This document shows, piece after piece, positions 60,193 through 64,000 of a DNA stretch of 64,000 nucleotides. The stretch spans positions 62,001 to 126,000 of the forward strand of contig CBDAPE010000018.1 in the NCBI GenBank assembly GCA_965198325.1, read 5' to 3'. The notes below the pieces were generated by a model. The model saw only the letters and a list, made by a program, of their open reading frames with translations. It searched no databases and had not been told where the DNA came from. How positions within the stretch are numbered: the first letter of the stretch is position 1; each line of letters begins with the position of its first letter. Source of the stretch: CBDAPE01 sp965198325. GTDB lineage: Bacteria > Pseudomonadota > Alphaproteobacteria > UBA828 > JAPUJA01. The position numbers and the translations under genes were made by a program.

Positions 60193-61224
60193 TTAGCGGG
60201 CGAGCAGACCCTGCTCCGCCGCCCGGTGCATGACACGATCGATATCGATCGTCAGCGGGCCTTCGCGCAAGAGACGCACGGTGACCCGTTCCCTAGCCCT
60301 GAATTCTAGCTCTCTCTCGCCGTCCAGAGCAATCACGCCCTGCGTCGCGGCGAGCGGCCAGTCGACGCCTGGCTCGAGCTCGTCGATGGCGAGAATCCCG
60401 ACGGGCAGGACGAGGCCCGGCGCGATCGGCGCCCGCACCACCCGGGGCGCGGTCTCGGGCGGACCCAGTGCGAGGCGCAGTCCCCGGGGCTCGTCGCGCG
60501 CGAGGGGCCGAACCAGGCCTGCGATGGAGCCGAGCCCGATGGCATCGGCCTCGGCAAAGCAGACGAAGAGCTCCTCGAGGCTGTCCGGCCGCCACAGGGC
60601 CTTGGAGCCGATAAAGAGCTCGGCGGAGACGCAGAGATCGACCAGCGCCGCGTCGCGCAGCCGGCCGTCGACCAGGACGCGCAGGATCTTGTTGCGCCGG
60701 CAGCCCTCGCGCGGCGAGACCTGGCCGGTCGCGACGAGCCCAGCGGCGAGACCCGCGATGGTCGCCTCACGCATCGCGGGAAACACGTTGTTGGTGCCCG
60801 TGGAGAGCGGCATCAGCGGCACGTCGCCGCAGATCGAGGCGACCAGCCGGTTGGTGCCGTCGCCGCCGAGCACGGCGATGGCGCCGACGCCGGCCTCGAG
60901 CATGCGCTCGACCGCGCGCAGGGTATCGGTAGGCGCCTCCTCGATCTCCATGTCGAAGAAGGTCATCGCGGGCCACGGCTGGTCCGAGGAATTGTCGTGA
61001 ATCTCGATCGCCTGATTGACCCCGCCGGCGATGCCGCCCCGATCGGGCATCATGTAGGTTCGCGCCACGCCGACGGCACCGAGGCCCGAGAGCAGGCGGG
61101 CGACCATGTTGGCCTTTTCGGCGGTCTGAAAGACCGACGCCTGGGCGACGAGACGGCGGATATCGCGGCCCGAGGCGGGATTCGCGAGAATACCGACCGC
61201 CGGGCCTGAGGCTTCGCTGGGCAC
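60193..61224 (-). CDS. acoX: AcoX-like NAD kinase-family protein
   Basis: A 343-residue ATP-NAD kinase-like protein. It has GILANPASGRDIRRLVAQAS at the N-terminus, the NAD-kinase GGDGTNRL motif (about 119-126) and STGTNNVFP. AcoX occurs at the head of acetoin operons, with no firmly proven activity. It is the first gene of the four and lies 15 nt before acoA. Confidence 0.9.
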   Translation of the reverse strand: MPSEASGPAVGILANPASGRDIRRLVAQASVFQTAEKANMVARLLSGLGAVGVARTYMMPDRGGIAGGVNQAIEIHDNSSDQPWPAMTFFDMEIEEAPTDTLRAVERMLEAGVGAIAVLGGDGTNRLVASICGDVPLMPLSTGTNNVFPAMREATIAGLAAGLVATGQVSPREGCRRNKILRVLVDGRLRDAALVDLCVSAELFIGSKALWRPDSLEELFVCFAEADAIGLGSIAGLVRPLARDEPRGLRLALGPPETAPRVVRAPIAPGLVLPVGILAIDELEPGVDWPLAATQGVIALDGERELEFRARERVTVRLLREGPLTIDIDRVMHRAAEQGLLAR

Positions 61225-61370
61225 GGGCTGTCTCCCCCGGATGTTCGTCGGGTTTTACCGCGCCGGGCGGCGGGCAGGCAAAGCAAATTGGTGGGCGTCT
61301 GGCGATCAGCCGGCTGGGAACCGGCTCCCCCGGGGAGCCCGCCCGCGCCCGAGCGATTATCGAGCGGGTG

Positions 61371-61733
61371 CTATCCGAACGCGGGCGTGAGGAACTCCCG
61401 GAGCACCACGGCGCTGTTTTGCTTGACATCCTTCGCCGCAAACACGAACGTGACGGCTTGACTGGCGCACAGCGCTTTCAACGCTTCGACCGATGCGCCG
61501 TTTTCAGTCAGCTCCGCGCGGTAGCGCCAGCGAAATCCCTCCCAGCGCTCGGGCCGATGTCCAAACCAGGTGCGCAAGCCCGTCGTCGGAGCGATATCCT
61601 TCATCCAGTGATCGATTGCGGCGTCGGCCTCCACGAGCCCCCGGGGCCACAACCGCTCGACCAAAATGCGCAAGCCGTCGTCCTTCGAGGGAGCCTCGTA
61701 GGCCCGTTTCAATCCAATCCGGGGCGGCGTCAT
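61371..61733 (-). CDS. DUF488-family protein
   Basis: A 120-residue protein with LKRAYEAPSKDDGLRILVER then LWPRGLVEADAAIDHWMKDIAPT, and the paired FGHRPERWEGFRWRYRAEL, all typical of the short DUF488 family. Function is not established. It stands alone between the aco operon and the cupredoxin cluster. Confidence 0.92.
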   Translation of the reverse strand: MTPPRIGLKRAYEAPSKDDGLRILVERLWPRGLVEADAAIDHWMKDIAPTTGLRTWFGHRPERWEGFRWRYRAELTENGASVEALKALCASQAVTFVFAAKDVKQNSAVVLREFLTPAFG

Positions 61734-61820
61734 GAGGCTCCCGTTCCGGTTCGTGCGGCGGCGCCGGGCCGCCCGACGGGAGAGGATCGCTTGGCCAGCC
61801 GCTGAACGGGGAGCCCTGTA

Positions 61821-62171
61821 TCAACCGGTTCCGACCTCCAGGCTGGCGATCATCGTCGGGTGAAACTGGCAGTAATACTCTTCGATCATGCCGGCCGTGA
61901 CCACCATTTTCCACTCGATTCCGGCCTCGATCAAGCCCGAATCCCAACTCTCATCCGTCGCGGTCACGGTGTGGGGAACGATGTCGTGGTTGACCCAGAC
62001 CACCACGTCGCCAACCGCCACGGCGGGCATCTCGGGAGCGAATTCGAAATTCAAAATTTCGATGACGATCCGCCGCTCGTCCGCGGCCCCCGTCTCCGGT
62101 GGGGAGAAAAAGGCGATTGTGACGGCGAAAACCGCCACAATCAGTGAAGGGAGAAGCTTAAATCCGCTCAT
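61821..62171 (-). CDS. plastocyanin/pseudoazurin-like cupredoxin
   Basis: A 116-residue exported blue-copper-type protein: signal peptide about residues 1-30 (cleavage near GAADE), then a cupredoxin fold. Type 1 copper ligands are all visible: H67 (VPHTVTA), C101, H104 and M107 (YYCQFHPTM). It would carry electrons in the periplasm or bind copper. It follows the DUF4142 gene by 5 nt, so the two are cotranscribed. Confidence 0.92.
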   Translation of the reverse strand: MSGFKLLPSLIVAVFAVTIAFFSPPETGAADERRIVIEILNFEFAPEMPAVAVGDVVVWVNHDIVPHTVTATDESWDSGLIEAGIEWKMVVTAGMIEEYYCQFHPTMIASLEVGTG

Positions 62172-62176
62172 GACCC

Positions 62177-62743
62177 TTAGTTCCCTAGGGACTGGACCAT
62201 CCTCTCGGCGTGCTTTTCATGCGCTTTGAAGATGACGATGGCTTCCTCGAACAGGGCCTTGACATCGGGATTCTCGATGTTCGGGATAAACGTGCCCTCG
62301 ACGAGCTCATTGACCGCCTGGTGATAAGCGAGCTCGTTGCCGGCGTACCGGCGATCGAAGGCTTCGCCGCTTAACTGGCTCATCTCCTCGACCAGAGCGT
62401 CGGCCCGGACATTGAGTGACTGGCTCAGGTAATTATCCTGCGGCGAGACGTTGAGCCGCGTCACCAGCGCCAGCGCCTTGTCGTTGACCGCGCTATGGTC
62501 GCGGATCATGGTCTGAGCAAACTCGTGGATCGCCGGGTTCTTCGATTTCGCCAATGCGAGATGGGCGTAGCGGATGTCGATCGTATCCGCCGTGTAGGCA
62601 ACATGAGCGATCTCAAGATCGTTCAGCTCGGCCGGGGCATCCGAACGAGCACCGTAGGTCGCGAAGGTGAGCATCATCGCCAAGACGAACAATGCGGCGA
62701 GCGTAAATGTCGCGGCCGACGCGAAATAGGTCTTATTCAACAT
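62177..62743 (-). CDS. DUF4142 (ferritin-like) exported protein
   Basis: A 188-residue protein with an N-terminal membrane or signal segment (FTLAALFVLAMMLTFATYG) followed by a four-helix DUF4142 domain: NPAIHEFAQTMIRDHSAVND, RYAGNELAYHQAVNELVEG and FKAHEKHAERMVQSL, with conserved His and Glu residues that could bind metal. Members are often beside envelope-stress or copper genes, as here with a cupredoxin. Confidence 0.9.
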   Translation of the reverse strand: MLNKTYFASAATFTLAALFVLAMMLTFATYGARSDAPAELNDLEIAHVAYTADTIDIRYAHLALAKSKNPAIHEFAQTMIRDHSAVNDKALALVTRLNVSPQDNYLSQSLNVRADALVEEMSQLSGEAFDRRYAGNELAYHQAVNELVEGTFIPNIENPDVKALFEEAIVIFKAHEKHAERMVQSLGN

Positions 62744-62779
62744 GATTGGAGCCTCCTATTGTTAGAGTCAGTCGATCGA

Positions 62780-63154
62780 TCAGGCCGCATTCAACGCTTC
62801 GGCCGGGTGCACCGCCGGAACGTCGACCTCGATTCCGGCGGTGTAATTGAGGCAAATAGTGATGCTCTCGGTGCCGCGGCGGCGGGCGATTGGCGGGGTC
62901 TCAGAATTCTCGACCAGGGCAACGGTAGCGTCCCGCAACATGGATCTCCGGTTGCACAGGACGACGGGCGCCGCACCCCGTCCGATAAACCGCTCGAGGC
63001 GGCTCGGGCGGGCCTTGAGCAGCGTGTAGCGCTGGTTCAGATCCGTCGTGCCAGAGGTGCCGCAATCAATTATGGTGGCGGGCGAGTTCGGGATGCCGGT
63101 CCGGTCGACGGTCGGTTGTATACCAAGGGTTGCCATGACGAGTTCCATTTCCAT
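62780..63154 (-). CDS. hypothetical protein, 124 aa
   Basis: A small mixed alpha/beta-type protein with no signal peptide, ending VDVPAVHPAEALNAA. The sequence looks protein-like (GIPNSPATIIDCGTSGTTDL and onward) but I recognise no family. The ATG at 63136 is a plausible alternative start, with GGAA upstream. It is 36 nt upstream of the DUF4142 gene on the same strand, so it may belong to that cluster. Confidence 0.5.
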   Translation of the reverse strand: MEMELVMATLGIQPTVDRTGIPNSPATIIDCGTSGTTDLNQRYTLLKARPSRLERFIGRGAAPVVLCNRRSMLRDATVALVENSETPPIARRRGTESITICLNYTAGIEVDVPAVHPAEALNAA

Positions 63155-63394
63155 GTCGCGAGCCGGTCACAAATTCGATCGGGCGAGATTGGCAAATTGG
63201 GGGAACGGACCCTGGAATTGAAGTTTCTAACCGGTAGTAACGTCGAAATTGCGACCGATCAGAAATGAACAGACTCTGAAATTATTATTTAGATTCAATC
63301 ACGTAAGCGGTACAATGGGCGTTTCCTGGAGACCCTGTGCAATGCTGGCAAATCAGGCCGCTTGGTTCAACGCTCTCGCTGCGACACCATGCCG

Positions 63395-64000
63395 ATGAGC
63401 GATCAGGACTCCGATCCTCTCGGCGGCTTGGGCGGTGCGAAAACGCCGTCGCGCGAAGCCGTCATGGCGGCGTTGAGCCGGATTCTTTCCAGTCCCGAGT
63501 TCATTCAGTCCGATCGCCTGAAGAGGTTCCTGACCTTCATCGTCGAGGAGACCCTCGACGGCCGGACGGGCGGCCTGAAGGAATACACGATCGGGCTGGA
63601 GGTCTTCGACCGCGACGACTCGTTCGATCCCCAGACCAACTCGATCGTGCGCGTCGAAGCGAGCCGGCTGCGCGCAAAACTGGAAAAATACAATGCGACC
63701 ACGGGTCGGGACGATCCCGCCCAAATCACCCTTCCCGCCGGCAGCTACGTACCGGCATTCATCGCACCCGCCGTACAGGCCGGGGGAGACGACCTGCCGC
63801 CGTCGGCTAGCGGCAAGCGCCAACTTTCGCCGAAGCGCTTCGCGTTCGTCGCGCTTGCCTTGGCGGTCTTCGGCGGGGCCATTGCGGCCTTTACGTTCGA
63901 ATTCGGCAATTTCGACGGACGGATGATCCGGCTCCCGCGGCAGCAGTTGCCAACACAGCGAACGCCATTGCCGTTCTACCCCTGCGCAATCTTTCGGAAG
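63395..64000 (+). CDS. N-terminus of an adenylate cyclase/TolB-like signalling protein, cut by the window edge and probably frameshifted
   Basis: The first 170 codons read EAVMAALSRILSSPEFIQSD, RLKRFLTFIVEETLDGR, LKEYTIGLEVFDRDDSFDPQ and so on, a DNA-binding-like N-terminal domain common to alphaproteobacterial TolB/TPR proteins, followed by a membrane helix (about 150-170). The next expected motif, a TolB-like IAVLPLRNLSE, is encoded at about 63964-64000 in a different frame (one base back). So an indel lies between roughly 63885 and 63960, or the sequence has an error there. The rest of the gene is outside the window. Confidence 0.8.
   Translation, partial: MSDQDSDPLGGLGGAKTPSREAVMAALSRILSSPEFIQSDRLKRFLTFIVEETLDGRTGGLKEYTIGLEVFDRDDSFDPQTNSIVRVEASRLRAKLEKYNATTGRDDPAQITLPAGSYVPAFIAPAVQAGGDDLPPSASGKRQLSPKRFAFVALALAVFGGAIAAFTFEFGNFDGRMIRLPRQQLPTQRTPLPFYPCAIFRK

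Noticed and set aside
58264..60309. 681-residue plus-strand frame antisense to acoA and acoB
   Set aside because: The minus-strand products carry full thiamine-enzyme motifs; this frame carries none.

Overview
The window is a GC-rich chromosomal segment of an alphaproteobacterium, probably Rhodospirillales-like. I cannot name a species from the sequence. The lineage call rests on the gene families: MgsBC/GlxCD-type glutamate synthase subunits, a petP-petR-like MarR/OmpR pair, a full petABC bc1 operon, DUF6111 and DUF1285 proteins, UbiK, and acoXABC. Genes are dense, with many 4-nt start/stop overlaps. I found no rRNA, tRNA or CRISPR array.

1-11.5 kb is the most unusual part. It holds the end of an N-methylglutamate-synthase-like cluster (mgsB tail, mgsC, a small unknown), a divergent Amt-type transporter with a one-helix partner, formate-tetrahydrofolate ligase (fhs), and a toluene-4-monooxygenase-type soluble diiron monooxygenase. 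The hydroxylase alpha gene is separated from its gamma, Rieske, effector and beta genes by about 490 nt. That gap holds a tandem glycine riboswitch (about 9112-9333) with its own possible promoter and a perfect 20-bp hairpin that competes with the aptamer-2 P1 stem. Nitrogen handling, one-carbon folate chemistry, a monooxygenase and glycine sensing together suggest oxidation of an N-methylated or glycine-yielding compound. The substrate is an inference only.

11.5-16.4 kb is a mobile-element scar. A universal stress protein gene with a likely FNR/FixK box upstream is split by an IS21-family element (6-bp target duplication). That element's istA is itself split by an IS256-family element (7-bp target duplication). 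Removing both restores one clean uspA frame.

16.4-38.1 kb is mostly housekeeping: a DnaA-box cluster before uvrC, pgsA, molybdopterin genes (mobB, moeA, moaD, moaE), ilvE, a MarR regulator with a response regulator and histidine kinase, a TetR regulator, proC, a YbjN protein, ubiK, hldD, lgt, a MidA-like methyltransferase, pgeF, a lipoprotein, prs, rplY, pth, ychF, a dienelactone hydrolase and mtnP.

38.1-44.3 kb is an accessory region. It has two closely related DAO-type FAD oxidoreductases flanking two methyltransferase genes, and a solitary histidine-ammonia-lyase-like gene with a substituted selectivity residue. 44.5-53 kb carries petABC, trmL, hemF, cca, DUF6111, a Nudix hydrolase, DUF1285, a dodecin gene broken by one amber codon, and a LOG-family protein.

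53.2-64 kb carries a 1088-residue RTX/cadherin-like secreted protein with an internal duplication, a 41-bp tandem repeat grown from the end of acoC, the acoXABC operon, DUF488, a cupredoxin/DUF4142 cluster, and the start of a signalling gene that seems frameshifted just before the window ends.
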